Assembly: GCF_016925495.1 (NCBI RefSeq)
Contig: NZ_CP070491.1
Span: 4,166,001-4,230,000, forward strand
From: Methylococcus sp. EFPC2
GTDB lineage: Bacteria > Pseudomonadota > Gammaproteobacteria > Methylococcales > Methylococcaceae
DNA length: 64,000 bases
Reading direction: 5' to 3'
In this document: positions 27,649 to 36,264 of the stretch, piece after piece
How positions within the stretch are numbered: position 1 is the first letter of the stretch
Layout of the letters: every line of letters begins with the position of its first letter
The notes under the pieces: model-generated
What the model was told of the DNA's origin: nothing
What the model saw: only the letters and a program-made list of their open reading frames with translations
The model's database searches: none
Made by a program: the position numbers and the translations under genes

Positions 27649-28252
27649 TGGACCCTGAGGGCCTCACACCACTACAAAAGGCCGACAGCCAACTGAGCGC
27701 GGCAAAAGGGAGAGTCCACAATTTGCTGGATGTGGTGCGCCAATGCCGCGATCTGGATTTGTTGCGGCCGTTGGCGGAAACGACGCTGGCGAAGCGGATG
27801 GAATTCGAGGTGGCGCAACGGCTCGGGGCCGAGCGGCATGAGCGCAGCGCTGAGCGTGGGCCTATCGCAATGGCTACCGCGACCGGACCTTGGATATGCG
27901 CTTGGGCACGTTGGAGTTGGCCATCCCGAAGCTACGCCGGGGGAGCTATTTCCCGTCCTACCTGGAACCGAGGCGGTTGTCGTAGCGGGCCCTAGTGGCG
28001 GTGATTCAACAGGCCTGGGTCGGGCGAGCTTCGGCGAGCGCCGCGACTAAAACGGCCGGGCGGCGTATCGACGCGCAAGATGGACGCCTTGGACGCGGAA
28101 TGGGGCGACAAGTACCGGGCGGTGATTCGGAGCTGGCGTGGTCACTGGGACAACATCATTCCGTTTTTCCAGTTCCCCGCCGGGCTCAAGTCATCGAGGG
28201 AGTTATTTTCAAGGACGGAGTACGGGAAGACATTGAGAAAATCGCCGCCTGA
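27649..28252 (+). pseudogene. Remnant of an IS256-type (Mutator) transposase, copy A
   Basis: Recognisable pieces are LTPLQKADSQLSAAKGRVHN and LLDVVRQCRDLDLLRPLAETTLAKRMEFEVAQRLGAERHERSAER in one frame. TLDMRLGTLELAIPKLRRGSYFPSYLEPRRLS follows in a second frame with a TAG stop, then ALVAVIQQAWVG. A deletion joins this to DALDAEWGDKYRAVIRSWRGHWDNIIPFFQFPAG, a late part of such transposases. The catalytic Asp residues are lost. This differs in sequence from the two other IS256-type copies in the window. Confidence 0.72.
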
Positions 28253-28356
28253 TCGACATTTCCATACACAACTTTTGACCATTTCTCATGCACACCCTTA
28301 CAAACCCTGGCTGCTGGAAATGAGGTGTGGGACCAAAAAGTCAGCCACTTGAATTT

Positions 28357-28399
28357 GATCTGACAACCAGGTGCATCCAAAACAGGTAACTGTCAGATC
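28357..28399. repeat. Nine-base inverted repeat
   Basis: GATCTGACA (28357-28365) and TGTCAGATC (28391-28399) are exact inverted copies around 25 bases. The motif lies between the transposase remnant and the 277-aa gene. It could be two abutting insertion-sequence ends or a terminator. Confidence 0.45.
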
Positions 28400-28417
28400 A
28401 GGTCGCGACTTCTACAG

Positions 28418-29251
28418 CTAGCGCGTCAGACCTTGAGTTACGCGATGAGAGTATTTCTCGAGCAAGTCCTTTTTCCAGGAGTCGAGCAGGTGGAATCTGC
28501 CCGCCATGCGATGCCTCGAATTCGGAGCCATCCGTTTGGGTAGCGGTTTACGCCATACCTCGAACTCCAGCCTTCCGGCCTGCCGAGGATCGGCATACAC
28601 CACATAATCCGCTTGCTCATCGACCCATGTTTGGACGTTGTTGTCGGTCAAGCATTGGAAGCCCAACGATTTCAGGCGCTCCGCAGCAAATGCAAGTTGC
28701 TCGGGCGAACGTGGCGGAGACCAAGCATAGCTTCCCTCATCCAGCAGCTTAGGCTCACTACCAGGTGACACACGGTAGAGCGTTTCCGTCTTGCGCCTTT
28801 GCAGCTCTGCTGCCTTGGATGCGCTCAAGGCTTCTTCTTCCGCCGACGCAAATTTTTCATCCCAGTGATCTTGGGCCAGATGAGATACCGTCTCCATGAC
28901 GACGCATCGCTGGTTCCCCCATCCGACGAGATGACGCCGTAACCCTTCAGGCAGTGAATAGCCCTCGACGTAGGGGGAACTACTGCCCTGGCCACACAGC
29001 GGGCACATCGCTCTCCGTTCGCCGAACATGTCGGAAGGGTGCGCAGAATGCCCGGCTTGCTCGATTAATTCGTCAACGACCCCGTCCATCCACCGATGCC
29101 CGTCTTGGCGCGAAGCGCAAGAGTAATAGCCACGCAGGAGCCCCCCAAACTCCGCAGGCATCAAGTTGATGATCGTAGACCGAGCCATCCATAAATCCGA
29201 TTTGAGGCGAGCGATTTCTTCGTCGCGTGACGGTTGGTTCCAGGGTTTCAT
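28418..29251 (-). CDS. Unknown accessory protein with a zinc-finger-like Cys/His cluster, 277 aa
   Basis: I do not recognise the family. GGAGCTC precedes the ATG at good spacing. Residues about 80-120 contain CPLCG followed by SLPEGLRRHLVGWGNQRC, a spacing that would suit a CxxC...H...C zinc site. An Ala/Glu-rich helix follows (AEEEALSASKAAELQRRKTET). The C-terminal third (LGFQCLTDNNVQTWVDEQADYVVYADPRQAGRLEFEVWRKPL) looks like a small alpha/beta domain. It sits between transposase debris on both sides, so it was probably brought in with mobile DNA. No partner gene is adjacent. Confidence 0.6.
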   Translation of the reverse strand: MKPWNQPSRDEEIARLKSDLWMARSTIINLMPAEFGGLLRGYYSCASRQDGHRWMDGVVDELIEQAGHSAHPSDMFGERRAMCPLCGQGSSSPYVEGYSLPEGLRRHLVGWGNQRCVVMETVSHLAQDHWDEKFASAEEEALSASKAAELQRRKTETLYRVSPGSEPKLLDEGSYAWSPPRSPEQLAFAAERLKSLGFQCLTDNNVQTWVDEQADYVVYADPRQAGRLEFEVWRKPLPKRMAPNSRHRMAGRFHLLDSWKKDLLEKYSHRVTQGLTR

Positions 29252-29323
29252 CGTGAGCTCCTTAGTTAATCCGAATTAGCCGACTGTCCAGTCACAGTAG
29301 TGCGGGTTCGAGCCGCCGCTTCG

Positions 29324-29371
29324 CAGTATCTTGTCCTCCATGCCCGCCAGACGCATCTGGCGCTTCTTCAC
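29324..29371 (-). pseudogene. Interior piece of IS256-type transposase copy B, left of IS30
   Basis: On the minus strand this reads VKKRQMRLAGMEDKIL, which fits directly after the FEPLLV end of the piece at 32032-32315. Removing the IS30 element and one copy of its 2-bp duplication restores a continuous frame (FEPLL-VKKRQMRLAGMEDKIL). Homology stops after KIL; the next residues (RSGGSNPHYCDWTVG, stop at 29276) are foreign, so this end is also truncated. Confidence 0.7.
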
Positions 29372-29431
29372 TGTGGATTCAACCGGTGGATGCAACATAC
29401 TAGATCTGCATAGGCAGAAGGAGTGTTGCAG

Positions 29432-30379
29432 ATGAAACAGCGACCCCGAATCTATTACACGGACAGCCAGAAGGCGCTGATGTGGGAGCGCTGGAGAAAG
29501 GGCGACTCCCTCCAGCAGATTGCGCAACTATTCGATCGCAACCACTCGTCGGTTCAGAGAATTCTGGCGGAGACAGGTGGGATACCTCCTGCTCCGCGAT
29601 GTCGCTCTAGGTTGGCGCTGACGCTGAGCAACCGGGAAGAAATTTCCCGAGGTTTGGTTGCGGGGCACTCCATTCGTACCCTTGCAAGCCAGCTCGGGCG
29701 AGCGCCTTCCACCATCAGCCGAGAAATCAATCGCAATGGAGGTCGGAGTTGCTATAGAGCCAGCCAAGCCGACCAGGCTACCTGGGATCGGGCGCGTCGT
29801 CCCAAGCGTTGTAAGCTGGTGGAGAGCCGAACGCTTGCCCACATCGTGGCGAACAAGCTCCAGTTGCTGTGGTCGCCGGAACAGATTGCCGGATGGCTCA
29901 AGCGCATCTATCCCGACCATGCAAGTCATCAGGTGTCACACGAGACGATCTATCGCACCTTGTTCATCCAAACCCGAGGGGCTTTGAAGAAGGAGTTGCT
30001 GGCGTATTTGCGTCGTACACGCGCCATGCGCCGTTCTCGTCATCACACTCAGAAGACGGACAATCACGGCCGAATCGTCGATACCGTGTCCATTAGCGAA
30101 CGTCCTGCCGCGGCGGATGATCGGGCCATACCGGGGCATTGGGAAGGCGACCTGCTGTGCGGCAGCAAGAACAGTCAGATTGCGACGCTCGTGGAACGTC
30201 AGTCACGTTACGTGATGCTGCTCAAACTGTCCGGAAAGGACACCGAAACCGTCACCAATGCGTTGATCAAGAATGCTCATAAATTGCCGCAAGAATTATA
30301 CAAATCGCTGACCTGGGACCGGGGCAAGGAAATGGCTGACCACAAGGAGCCTGTCAGAAATTTTGTGTGTGAGGCATAA
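29432..30379 (+). pseudogene. IS30 transposase, N-terminal part (disrupted)
   Basis: AGAAGGAG precedes the ATG. IS30 features: an N-terminal HTH region (MWERWRKGDSLQQIAQLFDRNHSSVQRIL), a second HTH (TLASQLGRAPSTISREINRNGG), and the start of the DDE domain (IPGHWEGDLLCGSKNSQIATLVERQSRYV; LTWDRGKEMADHK). The Asp residues of GHWEGDLL and TWDRGKEM are the first two catalytic acids. The authentic frame breaks after DHK at 30346, then runs into the inserted element and stops at 30379. Joining 30346 to 31779 restores [17 protein letters not shown]. Confidence 0.9.
30339..30346. repeat. Left 8-bp target-site duplication (ACCACAAG)
   Basis: The same ACCACAAG occurs at 31771-31778, directly on the other side of the inserted IS256 element. 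Eight bases is typical for this family and marks a simple, probably recent transposition. Confidence 0.9.
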
Positions 30380-31770
30380 CATGTTGTTAAGGAGCATGTA
30401 TGCCAAGCAAGACGAGCAAGAAGAAACCGGCAGCGGCGCTGCCCAGCATTCCGAAAGAACTCATAGACCAGATGGTCAGTGGCCCGATGGACGCCGAGGC
30501 GATCAATGCCGCCTCGATGGCGTTCAAGAAGGCGCTGATCGAACGTGCACTGGGCGCCGAACTCAGCCATCACCTGGGTTACCCACCCGGCGCCGACAAG
30601 CCCGGCGAGGTGGGCAATCACCGCAACGGGGTGACCGGCAAGACGGTGCTGACCGAAGACGGGCCGCTTCGGATCGACATCCCGCGCGACCGTCAGGGCA
30701 GCTTCGAACCCCTGCTTATCCCTAAGCACGAGCGGCGCTTCACCGGTTTCGATGACAAGATCGTGGCCATGTACGCCCGGGGCATGACGGTGCGCGAGAT
30801 TCAGGGCTTCCTGGCCGAGCAGTACGGCACCGAGGTTTCACCGGAATTCATCAGTTCAGTCACCGATGCGGTGATGGCCGAGGTCACCGCCTGGCAGTCA
30901 CGCCCGCTCGAAGCCATGTATCCGGTGGTGTTCTTCGATGCTCTGCGGGTCAAGATTCGCGAGGAGGCGGTGGTCCGCAACAAGGCGATCTACCTGGCCT
31001 TGGCTGTTCTGCCAGACGGCACGCGCGACATCCTCGGGTTGTGGATCGAGAACACCGAGGGCGCCAAGTTCTGGATGAAGGTCTTCAATGACCTCAAGAC
31101 GCGCGGTGTGGTCGACATCCTGATCGCCGTCACCGACGGCCTGAAGGGCATGCCCGAGGCCTTGGCCGCCGTTTTCCCAGCGACCACGCTGCAGACCTGT
31201 ATCGTGCATCTGATTCGCAACAGCCTCGACTACGCGAGTTGGAAGGACCGTAAGGCACTGGCGGCAGCGATCAAGCCGATCTACACCGCGCCCAGCGCCG
31301 AAGCCGCGCTGGCCGAACTCGACGCGTTCGAGCAAGGCCTCTGGGGTGAGAAATTCCCGACCGTGGTCGCCGCCTGGCGGCGGGCCTGGGACCGGGTGAT
31401 TCCCTTCTTTGCCTTCCCGCCCGCCATCCGCCGGGTGATCTACACGACCAATGCCATCGAGAGCATCAACGCCCGACTGCGCAAGATCCTCAAGACGCGT
31501 GGCCATTTCCCGAGCGACGATGCTGCCAGCAAGCTGATCTGGCTGGCCTTGCGCAACATTACGGCCGACTGGGGACGGGCGGCCAAGGATTGGAAGGACG
31601 CCATGAACCAATTCGCCATCCTCTACGCTGAACGCTTTGAAGCGGCTCGCGGATAAAATGACCACCGACTTTGCCACCGCGCCCTCTGCCTACGGTCTGA
31701 ACGGACCTTCGGCAGCCGTCACCGTGGAAAAGTCTACTCACGCCTCACACACAGAAATTCTGACGCCCCC
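30347..31770. mobile_element. Intact IS256-family element, copy C, 1424 bp
   Basis: The imperfect terminal inverted repeats match at 23 of 29 positions (start GAGCCTGTCAGAAATTTTGT, end the complement of GGGGGCGTCAGAATTTCTGT). It is bounded by 8-bp direct repeats ACCACAAG and carries one full-length transposase gene. Nothing in it looks damaged, so it may be active. Confidence 0.92.
30400..31656 (+). CDS. IS256-family (Mutator) transposase, 418 aa
   Basis: AAGGAG precedes the ATG. The length and motifs are complete for the family: N-terminal ALGAELSHHLGYPPGADKPGEVGNHRNGVTGKTV, the DDE acids in PVVFFDALRVKIR (first Asp), AVTDGLKGMPEAL (second Asp) and YTTNAIESINARLRK (Glu), and the C-H pair in QTCIVHLIRNS. 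It moves the surrounding element by a copy or cut mechanism with 8-9 bp duplications. No frameshift or stop is seen. Confidence 0.95.
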   Translation: MPSKTSKKKPAAALPSIPKELIDQMVSGPMDAEAINAASMAFKKALIERALGAELSHHLGYPPGADKPGEVGNHRNGVTGKTVLTEDGPLRIDIPRDRQGSFEPLLIPKHERRFTGFDDKIVAMYARGMTVREIQGFLAEQYGTEVSPEFISSVTDAVMAEVTAWQSRPLEAMYPVVFFDALRVKIREEAVVRNKAIYLALAVLPDGTRDILGLWIENTEGAKFWMKVFNDLKTRGVVDILIAVTDGLKGMPEALAAVFPATTLQTCIVHLIRNSLDYASWKDRKALAAAIKPIYTAPSAEAALAELDAFEQGLWGEKFPTVVAAWRRAWDRVIPFFAFPPAIRRVIYTTNAIESINARLRKILKTRGHFPSDDAASKLIWLALRNITADWGRAAKDWKDAMNQFAILYAERFEAARG

Positions 31771-31778
31771 ACCACAAG
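31771..31778. repeat. Right 8-bp target-site duplication (ACCACAAG)
   Basis: Exact copy of 30339-30346 at the right edge of IS256 copy C. Confidence 0.9.
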
Positions 31779-32024
31779 CGTTTTACTTTGGCTACCGACA
31801 TCCAAGTCTATTTCTGTGATCCGCACCACCCTTGGCAACGGGGAACCAATGAGAATACCAACGGACTTCTGCGCCAGTATTTCCCGAAGGGAATTGACTT
31901 GTCTGCCTATTCACAAGCCAAGCTTAATGCCGTAGCGCGAGAATTGAATGGGCGCCCAAGGAAAACACTAAACTACGAAACGCCAGCACAACGATTTCAC
32001 CAAACCGTTGCATCCACCGGTTGA
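31779..32024 (+). pseudogene. IS30 transposase, C-terminal part (disrupted)
   Basis: Reads [38 protein letters not shown], the conserved C-terminal DDE segment of IS30 with the catalytic Glu in [12 protein letters not shown]. It joins in phase with the upstream part ending at 30346, giving a reconstructed protein of 386 residues. The stop at 32022-32024 lies inside the right inverted repeat. Confidence 0.9.
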
Positions 32025-32031
32025 ATCCACA

Positions 32032-32315
32032 ACTAAGAGCGGCTCAAAGCTACCCTGACGGTCGCGAGGCGTTTCGATTTCCAACTCGCCAAACGCCCCT
32101 TTAACCGTTTTGCTGGCCTTGCCGTTGCGGGTGTTGCCGCGACGTTGGCCGGGCTCGTTTTTCGCGTGCCCTTCGTATCCCAGGTGCGCGTCCATCTCGG
32201 CATCGAGACTGCGGTTGATCAGCCGGTGTAGCAACTGCGAGTAAAGCGCATCCACGTCTTGTGGGGTCTTGCAGTCCTTCATAAGTTCGTCCAGTGTTTT
32301 GAGCTTGAGGGCCAT
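32032..32315 (-). pseudogene. N-terminal piece of IS256-type transposase, copy B
   Basis: The start has AGGAGC upstream. The piece reads MALKLKTLDELMKDCKTPQDVDALYSQLLHRLINRSLDAEMDAHLGYEGHAKNEPGQRRGNTRNGKASKTV through DRQGSFEPLLV, the usual N-terminal third of a Mutator-type transposase. It is cut by IS30 at 32031; the next fragment is at 29324-29371. It differs clearly from copies A and C. Confidence 0.85.
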
Positions 32316-32488
32316 TTTCTGCTCCTAGAGGCGGTGTGCCGCCAGTCTGTCAAAGAGCAGTTACGCAGCTCAATTTACAAACACGCAAGCTGGCTGTTAC
32401 GAATCACTGGTTGCGGCGGTCTACGGTCGGTATTGTGTGCGTGCGAGTGCGTTTCGACGTCAACAAACAAATAAACAGGACATGATCC

Positions 32489-33112
32489 ATGGCTACGACG
32501 TTTACACCGAGTGTATCGAGCGCGATCAGTTCGGCGCTGTCTCGCCGAGGCATCGACTTGCTGAGTGGTATTTTCCGCGGCGGAGATGAAAAGGAAATCG
32601 GCCGTATCGCCGATTTGATCCTGGCGCAGACGGGAATCCAGATCAGCGACGCGGCCGACGACAAGTTAAGCGACGAGCAGTGGGTCAAGCTGAAAGAATT
32701 CGAGTTGCAAAACCAGGAGGATTTGCTGCCGGTGCGGCAGAAAGGGGAGGAGCAGAATCTGGAACTGGAGGCGCAGAAACTGGCCAATCAGGACCGGAAG
32801 AATGCCCGCGATCTGCAGATCGCCGCCATGAACAGTTCGGACCCCTGGATACGCCGTTTCATCCACGGGTTTGCGGTGTTGATCACGCTGTTGACCTTCG
32901 CATTCGTGTTCAAAGCAGCCTTTTCCAGCGAGCCCATCGATCCGGAAAGATTGCGGATCATCGACACCGTGATCGGCTTCCTGCTGGGCACTTCGCTTTC
33001 GGCCATCATCCAGTTTTTCTACGGCTCCAGCTATAGCAGCTCCAACAAGCAGGACCAGATCGAGCGGCTGACGCAACGCATCAACCAGCAGCCGCGGCGC
33101 GAGGGAGAATGA
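32489..33112 (+). CDS. Phage-type holin-like membrane protein (3TM type), 207 aa
   Basis: The N-terminal half is soluble and helical with a coiled-coil-like Glu/Gln/Lys stretch (KLKEFELQNQEDLLPVRQKGEEQNLELEAQKLANQDRKNARDLQ). Two or three hydrophobic segments follow (FIHGFAVLITLLTFAFVFKAAF; IIDTVIGFLLGTSLSAIIQFFYG). The order and the DPW-RRF motif before the first helix resemble the 3TM holin family linked to gene transfer agents and phages. Its product would permeabilise the inner membrane. It lies 3 bases before an endolysin gene, which supports a lysis role. Confidence 0.7.
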   Translation: MATTFTPSVSSAISSALSRRGIDLLSGIFRGGDEKEIGRIADLILAQTGIQISDAADDKLSDEQWVKLKEFELQNQEDLLPVRQKGEEQNLELEAQKLANQDRKNARDLQIAAMNSSDPWIRRFIHGFAVLITLLTFAFVFKAAFSSEPIDPERLRIIDTVIGFLLGTSLSAIIQFFYGSSYSSSNKQDQIERLTQRINQQPRREGE

Positions 33113-33115
33113 GCT

Positions 33116-34378
33116 ATGAGTCTGGTAAGCGAACAATCGATATTCCTGCTGCAGGTCGGCGAGCTAATACGCAAGGCCCACGAGCTGGGTTTCGTGGTCA
33201 CCGGCGGCGAGTTGTACCGCACGCCGGAGCAGCAAGCCTTGTATATGAAAAACGGCCGCAGCAAGACCATGGGCAGTCAGCACCTCAAGCGGCTCGCGGT
33301 CGACCTGAATTTCTTCAAGGAAGACGCCGATGGCGGTCTGGCGCTCACCTACGACGCCGACGCGCTACGCCCCTTGGGACAGTATTGGGAAAGCCTGGAC
33401 AGCGCCAATCGTTGGGGAGGTAATTGGTCGAGCTTCAAGGACACGCCGCATTTCGAGCGTCGGCCGGCGAGCGCGGTGGAAGCGCCATCCGTGAGCACAG
33501 CCGGAGCGGTCGAGGCCGTAGCCGAGGTGGCCGGCGTCGCGGGACGAGCGGTGGGGGGGAGCGCAAGCCGGGGTGGCGCAGGCTTGCTCGCCGCCGCGGT
33601 CGGTGTGCGTTGTCCGAACCAGCGCGACGATGTGGAGACGGTGCAGAGAATCCTGAATCTCAGCCTGGAGGCCGGAAAAATCGCTTTGGATGCGCCGCTG
33701 AGCACCGACGGTGCGTTCGGCGGCAAGACTTTGGCGGCGATTTCCGCCTTTCAACGTGCCGCCTTGGGCGAGACGGAGCCGGACGGCGTGGTGTCGGTCA
33801 AAGGGGCGACCTGGTCGGCCCTGTGCGACTTTCTTCCGACCGTCGACCAGGAGGCCTTCATGGCCTTGCTGTATCTGCGCGCGGCCGAGGCGGACGCGAG
33901 CGGCTTTCACGCCTCGTTGCTCGCTACGATGAAGCAGCGCGGCATCGACAGCCCCTTGCGCATCGCCCACTTTCTCGCCCAATTGGGTCATGAAAGCGGC
34001 GAGCTGCGTTTCCATGAGGAGATCGCGTCCGGCAAGGCTTATGAGGGTCGGGCTGATTTGGGCAACACACGGTCCGGTGACGGCCCGCGTTTCAAAGGCC
34101 GCGGCTTGATACAACTGACCGGGCGGGCGAACTACGAATCCTACGGGAAAGCCATCGGACGCAAGGACGAAATCCTCGCCCAGCCGACCCTGATAGCGAC
34201 CGATCCGGCCCTCTGTGTGGATGTGGCCGGCTGGTATTGGGAGACGCGCAAGATCAATCCGTTGGCCGACCGAGACGACCTGATCGCGGTGACCAAGAAG
34301 ATCAACGGCGGAACCAATGGCCTGGAGGACCGGCGCCGCCTGTTGGTCCGGGCGAAAGGCTTGCTCGGAATAGGGTGA
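33116..34378 (+). CDS. Three-domain endolysin: M15 peptidase, peptidoglycan-binding, GH19-like lysozyme, 420 aa
   Basis: Residues about 8-115 match M15C L-Ala-D-Glu endopeptidases: LGFVVTGGELYRTPEQQ, then SQHLKRLAVDLNFF (zinc His and Asp) and DTPHFE (third ligand). An Ala/Gly/Val-rich linker (about 120-160) leads to a PG_binding_1 domain (QRDDVETVQRILNL, TDGAFGGKTLAAISAFQ). The C-terminus (from about 245) is a GH19 chitinase-like lysozyme: RIAHFLAQLGHESGELRFHEE with catalytic Glu, and GPRFKGRGLIQLTGRANYESYG. It can therefore cut both peptide and glycan bonds. No signal peptide is visible, so export would depend on the adjacent holin. No other phage genes are near. Confidence 0.83.
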   Translation: MSLVSEQSIFLLQVGELIRKAHELGFVVTGGELYRTPEQQALYMKNGRSKTMGSQHLKRLAVDLNFFKEDADGGLALTYDADALRPLGQYWESLDSANRWGGNWSSFKDTPHFERRPASAVEAPSVSTAGAVEAVAEVAGVAGRAVGGSASRGGAGLLAAAVGVRCPNQRDDVETVQRILNLSLEAGKIALDAPLSTDGAFGGKTLAAISAFQRAALGETEPDGVVSVKGATWSALCDFLPTVDQEAFMALLYLRAAEADASGFHASLLATMKQRGIDSPLRIAHFLAQLGHESGELRFHEEIASGKAYEGRADLGNTRSGDGPRFKGRGLIQLTGRANYESYGKAIGRKDEILAQPTLIATDPALCVDVAGWYWETRKINPLADRDDLIAVTKKINGGTNGLEDRRRLLVRAKGLLGIG

Positions 34379-34435
34379 TGGCTGGGGTTCGCGCTGCTCT
34401 AAGTGCGCCAAAGGATGCATGGGGTGCAGACATCC

Positions 34436-35878
34436 TCACAGCAAGAACATCGTCGCCAATCCCAGGAAGATGAAGAAACCCATGCTGTCGGTGATGGCGG
34501 TCAGCAGGACGCTGGCGCCGATGGCGGGGTCGAGCTTGAGTTGGTGGCGCACCAGGGGTATAGCCAGACCCATGATGGCGGCCACCAGTAGATTCAGCAT
34601 CATGGCGGTGGCCATGACGATGCCCAGCTCGCTGTCGTGGTACAGGCCGTAGGCGACCAGGCCGATGAGCGAACCCCACACCAGGCCGTTGAGCACGGCG
34701 ATGCCCATTTCCTTGGCGACCAGCTTGCGTACGTTGGCTCCGCCGATCAGCCCCAGGGCCAGCGAGCGGACGATGAGGGTGGTGGTTTGCGTGCCGGTAT
34801 TGCCGCCGATGCCGGCGACGATGGGCATGAGCGAAGCCAGCGCGACGATGCGTTCGATGGTGCCCTCGAACAAGCCGATGACGCGGGTGCTGAGGAAGGC
34901 TGTGACCAGGTTGATGCCCAGCCAGACCCAGCGGTTCTTGAGACTCTGCCAGATGCCGGAAAACAGGTCTTCTTCTTCCAGCAGGCCGGCCTGGGACAGC
35001 AATTCGTCGTCCGACTGCTGGCGTATGTAGTCCACGATGGCCTCGACGCGCAGACGGCCCTGCAGGCGGTTGTGCTCATCCACGACAGGCGCGGTGAGCA
35101 AGTCGTAGCGCTCGAAGGCGCGGGCGGCGTCGGCAGCCTGGTCGCTCAACTTGAAGCTGACCACCTCGCGCGACATCAGCTCGGAAACCTTCGCTTCCGG
35201 GTTGTTGACCAATAGCCGTTTGAGCGAAAGCACGCCTTTCAGCACGTCCTGCTGATCGACCACGAAGAGCTTGTCGGTATGTTCAGGCAGGTCGCCGCGC
35301 CGCCTGAGGTAGCGCAACACCACGCCCAGGGTGATGTCGTCGCGGATGGTCACCATGCCGAAGTCCATCAGCGAGGCCACCATGTCTTCCTCGTGCGCTA
35401 GCACCGATTCCAGCCGCGCGCGGTTCTGGTCGTTGAGCGATTCCAGCAGTTCCTGCAAGACTTCTTCCGGCAGGTCCGGGGCGAGGTCGGCGATTTCGTC
35501 GGTGTCCAGTTGCTCCGTCGCGGTGAGGAGTTCCTGGGTGTTCATGTCCGAAATCAGGGTCTGACGCACCGCGTCGGACACGTCTAGCAAGACCTGGCCG
35601 TCCAGTTCGGACTCGACCAGATTCCATACCACCAGGCGCTGCTCCAGGGGGAGCGCTTCGAGGATGTAGGCGATATCGGCGGAATGGAGCTTGTCGAGCT
35701 TCTGCTTAAGCGCGGCCTGATGGCGCTTGTGCAGCAGGGTTTCGATCAGCTCATGGCGGGGCATGGACTGGTGCTGGACGATGGTTTCTTCCAGCTTCTG
35801 TTTTTCCAGCAGTTCGACGACTTCTTCCAGGTGCAGCTTGAGCAGGTCGTCGGTCGGGGTGCTGTTCGGGTCTGCCAT
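34436..35878 (-). CDS. mgtE: Magnesium transporter MgtE, 480 aa
   Basis: Standard MgtE order: helical N domain (residues about 30-135, with LHSADIAYILEALP), a CBS pair (about 140-260, SLMDFGMVTIRDD and SELMSREVVSFKL), a plug helix, and a five-helix membrane domain with the pore motif ASLMPIVAGIGGNTGTQTTTLIVRSLALG and the acidic AITDSMGFF. The N and CBS domains close the channel when cytosolic Mg2+ is high. It is convergent with the endolysin gene. Confidence 0.93.
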   Translation of the reverse strand: MADPNSTPTDDLLKLHLEEVVELLEKQKLEETIVQHQSMPRHELIETLLHKRHQAALKQKLDKLHSADIAYILEALPLEQRLVVWNLVESELDGQVLLDVSDAVRQTLISDMNTQELLTATEQLDTDEIADLAPDLPEEVLQELLESLNDQNRARLESVLAHEEDMVASLMDFGMVTIRDDITLGVVLRYLRRRGDLPEHTDKLFVVDQQDVLKGVLSLKRLLVNNPEAKVSELMSREVVSFKLSDQAADAARAFERYDLLTAPVVDEHNRLQGRLRVEAIVDYIRQQSDDELLSQAGLLEEEDLFSGIWQSLKNRWVWLGINLVTAFLSTRVIGLFEGTIERIVALASLMPIVAGIGGNTGTQTTTLIVRSLALGLIGGANVRKLVAKEMGIAVLNGLVWGSLIGLVAYGLYHDSELGIVMATAMMLNLLVAAIMGLAIPLVRHQLKLDPAIGASVLLTAITDSMGFFIFLGLATMFLL

Positions 35879-35994
35879 GGTGAGCCGGAGTAAGGTCGAG
35901 GAGGAGGGCGGGGGCTGTGTTCGACCTTGCGGCCGGTGTTAATAGGGTGGTTTCCCCCGTTTTCGTAACGATCGCATACCCATGTCGAATTGGC

Positions 35995-36264
35995 TCAAAG
36001 CGCCATGATGACGTCGGGACTGGCGCTGAGATCGCGGTAGATGGCGTCCAGTTGCGCCTGGTCGCGGGCCCGCACCACGATGGTTACGGCGGCGAACTTA
36101 CCGCCCGTGCTCGGGCGGCTGCTCACGGCGTTTTCGCCCAGGTCGGGCGCGTGGCGGCGCACGATTTCCACCACGCGCAGGTCGAAGTCTTCCCCACAGC
36201 GGCCGAAAGCCTTGATCGGGAAGTCGCAGGGGAATTCCAGCAGGGGCGGGCGGGGCTCGCTCAT
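35995..36264 (-). CDS. ybeD: DUF493/YbeD family protein, 89 aa
   Basis: ATG at 36264 overlaps the stop of the upstream transaminase gene (ATGA). The sequence PPLLEFPCDFPIKAFG and the C-terminal FAAVTIVVRARDQAQLDAIYRDLSASPDVIMAL match YbeD, a small ACT-like fold. In many gammaproteobacteria it lies between dacA and lipB; here dacA, a transaminase and ybeD are in line and lipB is absent. Function not established. Confidence 0.85.
   Translation of the reverse strand: MSEPRPPLLEFPCDFPIKAFGRCGEDFDLRVVEIVRRHAPDLGENAVSSRPSTGGKFAAVTIVVRARDQAQLDAIYRDLSASPDVIMAL

Larger units (their letters stand above)
29372..32031. mobile_element. IS30-family element, interrupted by an IS256 insertion
   Basis: The ends are 25-bp perfect inverted repeats (29372-29396 and 32007-32031). 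Flanking AC dinucleotides at 29370-29371 and 32032-32033 look like a 2-bp target duplication, usual for IS30. The transposase frame starts at 29432 and ends inside the right repeat at 32024. The element is split by a second insertion sequence at 30347-31770. Without it the element would be about 1.23 kb. Confidence 0.9.

Noticed and set aside
29300-29325. GGGTTCGAGCC-like T-arm suggesting a tRNA fragment
   Set aside because: The T-stem does not pair cleanly and no acceptor or anticodon arm is nearby.
34379-34435. Terminator between endolysin and mgtE
   Set aside because: Only a weak 5-bp stem can be drawn; not enough to call.
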